From: a virus
Reading direction: 5' to 3' (one strand)
IMG/VR virus record: IMGVR_UViG_3300012964_000036
Coordinates: 1 to 32,485 of that record
DNA length: 32,485 bases
The notes below the pieces were generated by a model. That model worked only from the letters and a program-made list of their open reading frames with translations. It was not told the origin of the DNA and searched no databases. Positions 22,508 to 30,145 of the stretch are shown piece by piece; positions within the stretch are counted from its first letter, which is position 1, and every line of letters starts with the position of its first letter. Position numbers and translations under genes: made by a program.

Positions 22508-22851
22508 CAGGCGTCGACCCCCGCGAAGTCGGCGAGCTCGAGGTAGACGAGCTGATAGCGCGTCCCGAGGCCGGTGTAGAACGGGCTGGTGTCGCCCTGA
22601 TTGTCGATGAAGCAGAGGTCGCCGACGAAGCCGAGATAGGCGTTCCGGACGATCCGATTGAGGTTCTCGCAGACGACCCCGCCGATGATGAGCTCGTCGT
22701 TGACGTAGAGGTCGAGGAACATCGGCGTCCCGGGCGTCGACGTCGAGCTGATGGCCTGCTTCTGCGAGAGGACGATTTTGCTCGTCTGGTTGGCGAGCGA
22801 GACCGTCACGATCTGCGAGGGGAGAGGTCGAAGGGGGATGATGAGCGCCAT
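22507..22851 (-). CDS. Baseplate plug-like protein (Pam3 gp18-type)
   Basis: The 114-residue protein starts at ATG 22851, one base after the stop of the Dit-like gene. It is beta-rich, with PSQIVTVSLANQTSKIVLSQ, FLDLYVNDELIIGGVVCENL and a final YQLVYLELADF. This resembles the small plug proteins that sit under the hub of Pam3-type contractile tails. The family name is from memory; position between Dit-like and hub genes supports it. Confidence 0.65.
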   Translation of the reverse strand: MALIIPLRPLPSQIVTVSLANQTSKIVLSQKQAISSTSTPGTPMFLDLYVNDELIIGGVVCENLNRIVRNAYLGFVGDLCFIDNQGDTSPFYTGLGTRYQLVYLELADFAGVDA

Positions 22852-22852
22852 G

Positions 22853-23419
22853 CTACTGCCCCGCCGCGCCGAACCGCTCGTTGAACGTCGCCGCCTGCCC
22901 CGAGCTCGGGTCGGTCGCCTGGACGGTCCCGCCGTTGACCGAGCTCGCGCCGCTCGGGCTCTTCGTCGACGCGAAGGTCGTCGTCGCGGTCACCCGCACC
23001 TGGATGAGCCGGAGCTCGATGACGACGAGGTTCGCGCCCTGCGCGTTCGTCCGATTGAGGACGTCGAGCTTCTGGACGTTGACGCTCGTGTAGGTCTTCT
23101 CGGGGGTGACGACGTCGTAGAGCTCGAGCGTGCCGGAGATCGCGTCGACCGCGTCGATGAACGCCTGCCGGTTCGCGACGTCGCCGCCGGCCGCCATCCG
23201 GACGAGCGTCCGGTAGGGCGTCTCGACCTTGTTGAAGGTCTCGAACGCGCCCTTCTCGAGCGGGTAGGTGGCGATGTCCCATTCGCGGCCGTAGCCGAAC
23301 GACAAGAACGTATCGGGCTCCACGACGAGCGCGCTGTCGAGATAGATTCCCCACGGCGCCGGCGGAGCCCCGAAGAGGCCGAAGTCGTCTTCGGTCAAGA
23401 GCTCAAGGATCGGGTCCAT
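22853..23419 (-). CDS. Dit-like tail protein
   Basis: The 188-residue protein starts at ATG 23419, one base after the tape measure stop. The N-terminal part contains FGAPPAPWGIYLDSALVVEP and YPLEKGAFETFNKVETPYRT, followed by a RQAFIDAVDAISGTLELYDV helix-strand unit and a RLIQVRVTATTTFAS strand. These features are typical of the Dit-like N-terminal domain in contractile-tail phages, which forms the first ring below the tube. The C-terminus is a flexible Ser/Gly-rich tail. Confidence 0.75.
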   Translation of the reverse strand: MDPILELLTEDDFGLFGAPPAPWGIYLDSALVVEPDTFLSFGYGREWDIATYPLEKGAFETFNKVETPYRTLVRMAAGGDVANRQAFIDAVDAISGTLELYDVVTPEKTYTSVNVQKLDVLNRTNAQGANLVVIELRLIQVRVTATTTFASTKSPSGASSVNGGTVQATDPSSGQAATFNERFGAAGQ

Positions 23420-23420
23420 C

Positions 23421-25004
23421 TCACTGCTGTCCGTTGTTCGCTTGAGCGGCGAAGGAATCCTGCTCTACGGCGCCCTTGAAGTCACGCGCAATGCCCGCCG
23501 CGTCGGTCGCGGCCGTGTGGACCTCGACCTTGTCGATGTGCGTCGTCTTCGAGGTCGACGAGGTCGACGTCCGATTGTCCGCGTTGTTGACCGCCGAGGC
23601 CGCCGCCGGCACCGAGGCCGGGACCTGGGCGAGCTTCGAGGCCATCGCCGTTGCCAGCGCGGCGCGCGCGGCGCTCTCCCCGGCCGTGTCCTTCGGGCGC
23701 TCGTACTTCTCCGAGACGATAGAGGCGGCCTCGCCGGCGGTCTTCGCGGCCATCAACGCGGCGCCGGCCTTCTTCTCGGTCCCGTTCCGGAGCTCGTGAT
23801 TGATGAACCCGAGCTGCTCGTCGCGGGTCGACTGCCTGATGTCCTTGCCGGCCCACTGCGCGAACCGCGCCTGCCGGTCGGGGTGCCACTGCGCGAGGCC
23901 GAAGGCCGCGCCGCCGTCGCCGACCGCCTGATGGTTTCCGGCGCTCTCCCGCTGAATGTTCGCCGCGATGCCGATGGCCTGATCTTTCGTCCAGCCCATC
24001 GCGACGAGCTTGTCGACGTCGGAGCCGGTCGTCGAGACCCCGACCTGACCGACCGCCGGCCGATGGGTCGTCCCCGCGCCGACGCCCGGGCGGTAGAGCG
24101 GCGCGGCGGTCGTCGCCGGGCTCTCGTCGCCGACGATGCCCTTCTCCTTGAACGCCTTCTTGAGCGCCTCCATCCCCCGGTCCTTCGCGCCGAGGAGCTC
24201 CATGATGTCGCGATTGAGGAAGTCGGCGACGGCGCCGATGCCCGGGCCGAGCCAGGTCATGAACGTCCGGCCCATGCGCTCGGCGCGGGTGATGAGGAGG
24301 CCCCACCGCTCGTAGAGGTCGCGGGCGGCGTTCGCGTCGGCCTTGGTGACGCCGCCGAGCTTGTTCATCTCGGCGAGGAGCGGGACGAGCGCGGCGCGGC
24401 CGCGAATCAGCAGGTCGATGGTCGCCTCGTCGAAGCCGAGCGCCTTCCCGAAGGCGGCGGCCTTCGCCGGGTCCATCGCGTGAAACTTGTCGGCGAGGTC
24501 GAGCAAGATGTCGTCCATCGACCGCATCTTGCCGCTGTCGTCGGCAATCGCGACGCCGAGCGCGCGGAAGTACGGGATGACCGCGCTCTCGCCGGTCATC
24601 GCGAACCGCTGAAACTCCTGGACGAGCCCCCGGATGGAGCCCTGCATGCCCTCGGCCGAGCCGCCGGTGACGACGGCGGCGTTCCCCCACTTCGAGACGC
24701 TCTGGAGCGTTTGACCGTAGAGCCGCGAGAAGCGGTCGGTCGCGACCGTCGCCACGGTTAGGTACTGCGCGAACTCTTTGATGCCGCGGCCGCCGGCGAA
24801 GACCGCGAAGGCGCCGAGCGCCTGCCCCTTGAGCGTCGAGAGCGCCTGGCCCTGCTTGCGGGCGGCGTCCTCGATGTCCTTGCCGCCCTTGAGCGCGGCC
24901 TCCTGGGTCTTCTTGAAGCCCTCGAGGGCTTCCTTCTGCCCGGTGCTGAGTTTCTTCGGATCGAGGCCGAGCTCGACGACGAGGGAATCGATGATGGTCG
25001 GCAT
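23421..25004 (-). CDS. Tape measure protein with embedded tail lysozyme
   Basis: The 527-residue protein starts at ATG 25004, overlapping the stop of the frameshifted chaperone. Residues 1-290 are helical with hydrophobic patches, as in tape measures, which set tail length; 527 residues implies a fairly short tail. Residues about 328-450 are a phage-tail-lysozyme domain: MGWTKDQAIGIAANIQRES places the catalytic Glu353, followed by GGAAFGLAQWHPDRQARF. This domain opens peptidoglycan during DNA entry. The C-terminus (470-527) is Ser/Thr/Asn-rich and helical. Gene order after the tail chaperones confirms the assignment. Confidence 0.85.
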   Translation of the reverse strand: MPTIIDSLVVELGLDPKKLSTGQKEALEGFKKTQEAALKGGKDIEDAARKQGQALSTLKGQALGAFAVFAGGRGIKEFAQYLTVATVATDRFSRLYGQTLQSVSKWGNAAVVTGGSAEGMQGSIRGLVQEFQRFAMTGESAVIPYFRALGVAIADDSGKMRSMDDILLDLADKFHAMDPAKAAAFGKALGFDEATIDLLIRGRAALVPLLAEMNKLGGVTKADANAARDLYERWGLLITRAERMGRTFMTWLGPGIGAVADFLNRDIMELLGAKDRGMEALKKAFKEKGIVGDESPATTAAPLYRPGVGAGTTHRPAVGQVGVSTTGSDVDKLVAMGWTKDQAIGIAANIQRESAGNHQAVGDGGAAFGLAQWHPDRQARFAQWAGKDIRQSTRDEQLGFINHELRNGTEKKAGAALMAAKTAGEAASIVSEKYERPKDTAGESAARAALATAMASKLAQVPASVPAAASAVNNADNRTSTSSTSKTTHIDKVEVHTAATDAAGIARDFKGAVEQDSFAAQANNGQQ

Positions 25005-25656
25005 CAGGACTTCCTCGGTTTGCTCGCCACCCGCCTGTTGTGCCCGCTCACGGCGACTATCTCAAGGAGGTCGTAGAGGTCCTTGACCCCGTAGACCGTG
25101 CCGAGCTCGTGAAGCGTGGCCTTCCCGGAGTCGACGATGATCGCGACGTTCGGCGCGACGTTCGCGCAGCGCGCTAGACGGCCGGTGAATCGGCCGACGT
25201 CGTCGTCGAGGACGTCGAGTCCTTCGACTTCAAGTCGGCCAGCGAAAAACCCGTGTGAAGAGTGAAGGCCTCCGACCGAAGTTGGACGCGGGTCATGACC
25301 TCTTCGACGTCGCTCTCGACGAGGGCGCCGACCGACATGGGACCGGCCCCTCGATAAATCTTTTGATCCTTCGGGTCGGGTATGTACGCGACGCACGAAT
25401 CCCACATCTCGTCGAGGAGTGGCTTGACGTCTTCGTCCTTGATGCCGAGGAGCCCCCGGAAGCCGAGGATGGCGAGGCCCGCCCATCCTTGGCCCTGGAG
25501 GTTCTCCGGAATCTCGACGCCGGCGCGCGTGAGCGCGAGAATCGCGCGGATGGCCCACCACTCGCCTTGCGACGCGTCCATCTCGTGGACGACGAAGAGC
25601 TTGCCCTTGTCCCGACCGGCGTCCGTGATCGGAACGAGCTTTTGACGACGTCCCAT
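25004..25656 (-). CDS. Frameshifted tail assembly chaperone (G-T type fusion)
   Basis: Translation begins at ATG 25656 and follows the short chaperone for 137 residues. It slips back by one base at G GGT TTT (25252-25246) and continues for 80 residues in the -1 frame to TGA 25006-25004, giving about 217 residues. The added part reads FAGRLEVEGLDVLDDD, then ANVAPNVAIIVDSG and a helical LYDLLEIVAVSGHNRR tail. The -1 frame stops exactly at the tape measure start, and no separate start is evident for it. This is the lambda gpG/gpGT arrangement. Confidence 0.8.
25174..25656 (-). CDS. Tail assembly chaperone, short form (G type)
   Basis: The 160-residue protein starts at ATG 25656 and ends in the zero frame at TAG 25174. 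It contains QGEWWAIRAILALTRAGVE, an ENLQGQGWAGLAILGFRGLL segment and KDEDVKPLLDEMWDSCVAY, which fits a soluble helical chaperone. The last 40 residues (LKSKDSTSSTTTSADSPAV) are low-complexity, typical of an unshifted tail-chaperone end. It lies between the tube and tape measure genes, the standard place. In phages of this kind it coats the tape measure with the longer form. Confidence 0.8.
   Translation of the reverse strand: MGRRQKLVPITDAGRDKGKLFVVHEMDASQGEWWAIRAILALTRAGVEIPENLQGQGWAGLAILGFRGLLGIKDEDVKPLLDEMWDSCVAYIPDPKDQKIYRGAGPMSVGALVESDVEEVMTRVQLRSEAFTLHTGFSLADLKSKDSTSSTTTSADSPAV
25246..25252 (-). other. Slippery heptamer for -1 ribosomal frameshifting
   Basis: On the minus strand the bases G GGT TTT (25252-25246) fit the canonical X XXY YYZ form in the zero frame, between codons ACG and TCG. 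Both frames are open here. Small hairpin-forming bases lie just downstream (CGACTTGAAGTCG), but no strong pseudoknot was worked out. Confidence 0.8.
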
Positions 25657-25666
25657 CTCGGGCCCC

Positions 25667-26095
25667 TTAAATCGGCGACGGTTCCATCGATTCCCAGGTG
25701 ATCGTGTACTTCCTGGGCTGGATGACCTTCCCGGCGCTCGGCGTCGGAGGGTAGAGCGTGAGCGTGCCGTTCGTCATCGTCCACTTCTTGCGAAGGGCCG
25801 GGAAGATGACGATGCCGTTCGCGTCGAAGGTGTCCTGCGCGGCCTTCTGCGCGGCAATCCACGCGTCGAAGACGTCGTTCGACGGCGAGTCGCCCATAAG
25901 CGAGATGCTCTGCGGAATCATGACGTAGATGAGGCCGGCGGTCTTGAACCCGTCGACGCCCATCATCGCCTCGGCCGGCGCGACCGACTCCGTCGAGAAG
26001 ATGTCGTCGGCGGCGAACTTCTGGAGCTGCACCGGCGTCGGGAAGAGACCGACAATCGAGAGCAGGTAGGTGCAGCTTACGGCGGTAATGGACAT
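25667..26095 (-). CDS. Putative tail tube protein
   Basis: The 142-residue protein starts at ATG 26095. It is beta-rich (ITAVSCTYLLSIVGLFPTPV, TAGLIYVMIPQSISLMGDSP) with a helix at FDAWIAAQKAAQDTFDANG and a C-terminal KYTITWES strand. It follows the sheath gene and precedes the chaperones, where the tube gene always lies in contractile-tail phages. The family is one I associate with DUF3277-like tail proteins, but this is not checked. Confidence 0.65.
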   Translation of the reverse strand: MSITAVSCTYLLSIVGLFPTPVQLQKFAADDIFSTESVAPAEAMMGVDGFKTAGLIYVMIPQSISLMGDSPSNDVFDAWIAAQKAAQDTFDANGIVIFPALRKKWTMTNGTLTLYPPTPSAGKVIQPRKYTITWESMEPSPI

Positions 26096-26107
26096 GGGGC
26101 GCTCCCG

Positions 26108-27613
26108 TTATTGAACTTCGGTGCTGACGAGGACGATTTTTTGGACGCTGCCGCCGTCCATGTACCAGAAGGTGCAGGGCGGCGATTCGCGCGCCGCTCG
26201 GGTCTCGGGCGAAGAGTCCTTGACCTGGAGGAAATTGCCCGTCGTCTGGAGGACGCCCGAGATGTCGACGCCGGCGGCCGCGTTGACCTGCGACTTCTGC
26301 ATCTCGGAGAGCGTGACGCCCGGGCGGAAGGCGCCGAAGTTTCCGGCCGCGAGGATGACGTCGGCGCACGCCGCCTGGATCATCGCGCGACCCGCGAAGT
26401 TGTACGGAATCGAGGGCGCGTTCTGGAGGAGGACCATGAGCGCGAGCTGAAACTCGTTGTTCATCCAGATTTGGTTGACGTAGCTGTCCGCCCACACGAA
26501 CGGACCAGAGATGGAGCCCGGCTGAAACTCGACGAACTGGTCGTTCCGCGTCGCGTAGGCCCCATAGAAGTTATAGCCGTTCGCGATGAAGTTCTGCGCG
26601 GTCGTCTCGTCGGTCACGTCGGCGACGAGGCCGCTCTGGCCGCGGAAGGCGAAGGTCGTCCGGCCGTTCGTCTTCGTGAAGTCGATCGACGCGGCGATAC
26701 CGAGGGCGAAGACCGCCTTGTCGCAAGTCGGGGAGAAGATGACCATCGTGCCCGAATACTCGTTCGTCACGTTGACCGCGTAGCCGAACGAGCCGGTCGC
26801 CGGGTTCGACGTGCCGCCGGTCAGGTCGGGGTCCCACCCAGCGTAGACGAAGGAATCGTCCTGCGAGTTGTTCCAGGCGGCGAAGAGAAGCTTGTTGGCG
26901 AAGACCCCCGACGTGTCCGGGTTGAATATGGTCGTAAAGCCCGCCCAATTCTGGCTGACGCTCGCGACCCCGTCCATGAACGTGCCGGGGACGGCTGCGT
27001 CGGCCCCCTGCGAGATGACCGCGCCGGTGGCCTGGGTGAGGAAGAGCGCGGTCGCGAACGCGTTCGTCGTCGGGTAGGCGATGGTCGCGGCCGCGCCCGT
27101 CGCGGTGCTGGTGACGAGGAACGCGCCGGCGGTGCTGTCGTAGGTCACGGCGAAGCCCGGCGACGTAAACGCCGCCGTGATGATCGCGGCCGCGTTCGAG
27201 AAGCTCGTCGCGGGCGAGAGGTCGACCGAACTCGAGGTCTTCGAGACGCCGCCGACGACGATGGTCAGGGTGCCGGCGGCGATGGCCTGGAGTTGCGTGA
27301 GCGTCAGGCCGCTTCGCCCGCCGCGCAGGAAGCCGGCGACGGCCGCCGAGTTGTATTGCGCCATCAGGACGGCGCCGGGCTTCCGCGCCGAATTGTTGTA
27401 GCCCCGGAAGTAAATATCGGCCGCCGCGCCCTCGGCCGAGCCCGAGCCGAAGTAGCTTTTGACGGCCGTCGCCGACGGGAACGACGCGACGGTCCCAATC
27501 GGAATGCGCGTCGAGGTCGTCAGGAGAAGCCCGTTCAAGTCGAGGGCGTTTCCGCCGGCCGGGAGGACGTTCGGGACGACGTCGACGAGTTGATTTGCGG
27601 GAATCGTGCTCAT
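26108..27613 (-). CDS. DUF3383-family tail sheath protein
   Basis: The 501-residue protein starts at ATG 27613. DUF3383 features include the N-terminal VVDVxPNVL-like start (VDVVPNVLPAGGNALDLNG), ATAVKSYFGSGSAEGAAADI, YFRGYNNSARKPGAVLMAQY, and the C-terminal FRPGVTLSEMQKSQVN and PPCTFWYMDGGSVQKI blocks. Sheath proteins of this family form the contractile cylinder. Length is normal for the family. The gene defines the phage as myovirus-type. Confidence 0.9.
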   Translation of the reverse strand: MSTIPANQLVDVVPNVLPAGGNALDLNGLLLTTSTRIPIGTVASFPSATAVKSYFGSGSAEGAAADIYFRGYNNSARKPGAVLMAQYNSAAVAGFLRGGRSGLTLTQLQAIAAGTLTIVVGGVSKTSSSVDLSPATSFSNAAAIITAAFTSPGFAVTYDSTAGAFLVTSTATGAAATIAYPTTNAFATALFLTQATGAVISQGADAAVPGTFMDGVASVSQNWAGFTTIFNPDTSGVFANKLLFAAWNNSQDDSFVYAGWDPDLTGGTSNPATGSFGYAVNVTNEYSGTMVIFSPTCDKAVFALGIAASIDFTKTNGRTTFAFRGQSGLVADVTDETTAQNFIANGYNFYGAYATRNDQFVEFQPGSISGPFVWADSYVNQIWMNNEFQLALMVLLQNAPSIPYNFAGRAMIQAACADVILAAGNFGAFRPGVTLSEMQKSQVNAAAGVDISGVLQTTGNFLQVKDSSPETRAARESPPCTFWYMDGGSVQKIVLVSTEVQ

Positions 27614-27623
27614 GGTTTGATCC

Positions 27624-28352
27624 TCACTCCGGTGGGAAGACGGCGTCGACGCTGATGAGGCCCACGACGACCTGGTCGGCGTATTGCTGCGGAACGCGGA
27701 CCGTCGCGTCGACCTGCAAGGCGACCTCGACGATCCATCGGTTCTCGACCTGCTGTTGGTCGTTCGTGAACGGTGACTGGCGCGGGTCGTCCGCGTAGAG
27801 CGGCGTAATGCCGGGGAAACCCTGGGCCTCGAAGAGCGTCGCGCCGTACTCGTCGCGGAGCGACGTCGAGATGATCGTCGCGTTGTCGTTCGACTTCGGA
27901 CCGTGCACGTCGACCTGAACGACGGTCATCGTCGATTGCATCATGTCCTTGCCGCCGGCGGAGAGCTTCCGCGTCGCGACGGTCTGACTTTTTGAGAGCT
28001 GGTAGGTCCCGGCGCCGCCCGGCGGCCCAGTCAGTTGGTCGACCACCCGCGTGTCGTCGAGGACGCCGACCCCGAAGACGGTCGCCCCGTCCTCGATGGG
28101 CCCGAGGCGAACGTCGGTCGCGGTCATCGTCGAGCCGGCAATCGAGCCGGTGAAGACGACGTCGAGCTCTTCGTCGAGGTTGGTGCCGAGGCGCGGCCGG
28201 CGCATGACGGTCATCGTCGCGAAGTCGGCGGCCTTCGGCTCGGAGACCCGGTTCTGCTGGCCTTGAACGACCGGAATCCCGAGGAGCGCGGTCAGGACGT
28301 TCCCGAGCGCCTTGAACGTCGAAGACTCGGTGGGGGTGACCGCGAGTGCCAT
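27624..28352 (-). CDS. Neck/tail terminator protein, LIC_12616-like, with inserted module
   Basis: The 242-residue protein starts at ATG 28352. The N-terminal helix (FKALGNVLTALLGIPVVQGQ) and C-terminal strands (NRWIVEVALQVDATVRVP) fit the LIC_12616-type neck proteins that lie before the sheath gene. Between them, residues 67-134 are a separate module (FTGSIAGSTMTATDV, then LTGPPGGAGTYQLSKSQTV) shared with baseplate J and the 191-residue neck protein of this phage. The protein probably ends the tail tube and joins it to the head. Confidence 0.65.
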   Translation of the reverse strand: MALAVTPTESSTFKALGNVLTALLGIPVVQGQQNRVSEPKAADFATMTVMRRPRLGTNLDEELDVVFTGSIAGSTMTATDVRLGPIEDGATVFGVGVLDDTRVVDQLTGPPGGAGTYQLSKSQTVATRKLSAGGKDMMQSTMTVVQVDVHGPKSNDNATIISTSLRDEYGATLFEAQGFPGITPLYADDPRQSPFTNDQQQVENRWIVEVALQVDATVRVPQQYADQVVVGLISVDAVFPPE

Positions 28353-28402
28353 GTCAATCCACTACACCGAGAACGCTCTCAGCACAACGGCGGCCGCCGG
28401 GC

Positions 28403-28978
28403 TCAGGAGACGTTCTGCAGCGTCGCGGCGACCTTGCACCACTCGCCCCACTGCTCGAGGACGAGCGCGACGAGCCAGGTCTGCGAGCTCGCGAGGTTGG
28501 CGGCATCGACCGCCTGCGCGACGTCAACGCGATAGGTCCCGACTCCGCCCAAGCCCGTCAGGATCTCGGTTACGTGCGTGTCGGCCGCGACGGTCCCGCC
28601 GCTCAAAAGGTCGCCGACGTTTATCGCCCCGTTGACGACCGACGTCACGGTCAGGACGTCGGCGGCGATCGATCCGGCGAAGGCGGCCGTCGGGAGGAAG
28701 ATGAGGTCGCCGCCCTTGTTCTCCGGCCGGACGAGCCCGTCGACCGAGCCGTTGATGTAGATGGCCCGGCGCGTGCCGTTGAGGTTGAGACCGTCGACCT
28801 GCATCAGGTCTTTGTAGGTCAGGGCGTCGACCCACATGGGAACGCCGGCGACGTCGCGATAGGTCGGGGTCCTCGAGAAGTCGTCGCCCGTCGCGTAGCC
28901 GGTGCTAACCCGAACCACGCCGGGAACGCTCGGCCTGATGGCCTGGACGGCGTTCCCGGCGATTTGATTCAGGTTCAT
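28403..28978 (-). CDS. Neck protein of unknown family with shared module
   Basis: The 191-residue protein starts at ATG 28978. The N-terminal part (AVQAIRPSVPGVVRVSTGYA, then PMWVDALTYKDLMQVDGLN and TRRAIYINGSV) is beta-rich and common in this position before the terminator gene. Residues 100-164 carry the same module (FAGSIAADVLTVTSVVNG, then LTGLGGVGTYRVDVAQ) seen in two other virion proteins. It ends in a WLVALVLEQWGEWCKVA segment. Position between tail completion and sheath genes points to a head-tail joining role. Confidence 0.65.
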   Translation of the reverse strand: MNLNQIAGNAVQAIRPSVPGVVRVSTGYATGDDFSRTPTYRDVAGVPMWVDALTYKDLMQVDGLNLNGTRRAIYINGSVDGLVRPENKGGDLIFLPTAAFAGSIAADVLTVTSVVNGAINVGDLLSGGTVAADTHVTEILTGLGGVGTYRVDVAQAVDAANLASSQTWLVALVLEQWGEWCKVAATLQNVS

Positions 28979-28982
28979 GGCG

Positions 28983-29678
28983 TTACTGCGGCGCGAGGCA
29001 GACCGTCACGACGATGCCGGCCGACGACTGAATCGCGTTCGCGAAGTCGATGGCGAGCCGGTCGCCAGCGGCGAGGGCCTTCGTCGCGCCCGAGGCGACG
29101 AGCGTGCCGACCTGGACGGTGTTCGCGGTCGCGTTCAGGTCGAAGCCGGTGTTCGTGTTGTTGGTCAACAGGTCGGTGCCAGCACCGGGCGCGTTCGTCC
29201 CGGTATCTTTGACGACCTGGAGTACCGAGGCGCCGCCGGCGGCGACCGCGTGAACCTCGCTCGCCGAGACGACGGTGTAGGCGCGGGTCGCGATGAAGAA
29301 CACGGCGTCGGTCGCTGCCGCCGGCATGACGGAAGCGCAGGTCATGCCGTCGGCCGATTTAAGAGTGGAAAACGAGCCGGTGTTCGGCGTCGAGGAGCCG
29401 ATGGGCGGCGGGCTGGCGAAGTTCGCCGTATTGCCGGCGCCGGACGGCGGGCTCGTCGAGGAGAGGGTGGTGAACGCGCCCGGCGCCGGGGTCGTCGCGC
29501 CGATGCTCATGTTGTCGATCGCGCCCGGGGTCGCGCCGCCGTTCGTCGGGGGCGAGATGGGGAAGGTCCGGTCGCCGGTCGAAGTGAGCCAAGTCGTGTT
29601 GCCGGCAAGTGCCGAAGCGCCGGCGGCGAGAACGGCGACGGTCGCGACGGCGATGGTCAGACGAGAGAGGCTTCGCAT
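28983..29678 (-). CDS. Secreted beta-rich protein with fiber-like motif
   Basis: The 231-residue protein starts at ATG 29678. Residues 1-25 are a Sec signal peptide (LTIAVATVAVLAAGASALA). The mature part is Thr/Ala/Pro-rich and has an AIDNMSIGATTPAPGAFTTL block (53-72), the same kind of motif as the TIDNTPIGATT segment of the long fiber. The C-terminal half (TDLLTNNTNTGFDLNATANT, AAGDRLAIDFANAIQS) resembles a small beta-sandwich used by fiber or decoration proteins. It interrupts the neck genes, so it may be a decoration protein or a moron. Confidence 0.6.
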   Translation of the reverse strand: MRSLSRLTIAVATVAVLAAGASALAGNTTWLTSTGDRTFPISPPTNGGATPGAIDNMSIGATTPAPGAFTTLSSTSPPSGAGNTANFASPPPIGSSTPNTGSFSTLKSADGMTCASVMPAAATDAVFFIATRAYTVVSASEVHAVAAGGASVLQVVKDTGTNAPGAGTDLLTNNTNTGFDLNATANTVQVGTLVASGATKALAAGDRLAIDFANAIQSSAGIVVTVCLAPQ

Positions 29679-29692
29679 GGTCGGCTCCTGGG

Positions 29693-30136
29693 TTACCGGA
29701 TGAACACTTTGTAGTCCGCGCTGTTGATCATGTGTGACTTGTCGATGAGCGGTTTGTCAAAGCCCTTTTTCTTGACGGTCGAAGCCGCGAGCGGCGGAGC
29801 CCACAGGTCGAGGATGGATTCCTGGAGCTCGCCCTTCACCATGTCGCCGGCGAAGGAGAGCGTCGCCGAGACGTCGTAGTTCGTTTGCTTGAGCATCTTC
29901 CCGACGACCGGACCCCAGGAATCGCTATTAAGCGCGATCATGTTGCGGAAGAACGGCCGCGAGGGCGTGTCTCCGTGGCCGAAGTCATTGACCGCGGCGA
30001 CCATCGCGACCGACGTCCCGTCCGGATAGGTCGCGTTCTCGAGGAAACCGACCTGGACGACGCCGCCTCGGCCGACCCGGTCGGCGAGGCCCTCGAGGTA
30101 GGCCCGGAGCTTCTCGCCGCCCTTGAGGATGGCCAT
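29693..30136 (-). CDS. HK97 gp10-like tail completion protein
   Basis: The 147-residue protein starts at ATG 30136. It has the features of the gp10-like/virion morphogenesis group: a first helix (GGEKLRAYLEGLADRVG), VQVGFLENATYPDGTSVA, the conserved VAAVNDFGHGDTPSRPFFRN turn, and a C-terminal KKKGFDKPLIDKSHMINSAD. These proteins complete the tail-head interface. Its position behind the DUF4054 gene agrees. Confidence 0.8.
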   Translation of the reverse strand: MAILKGGEKLRAYLEGLADRVGRGGVVQVGFLENATYPDGTSVAMVAAVNDFGHGDTPSRPFFRNMIALNSDSWGPVVGKMLKQTNYDVSATLSFAGDMVKGELQESILDLWAPPLAASTVKKKGFDKPLIDKSHMINSADYKVFIR

Positions 30137-30145
30137 CGCGACGTC

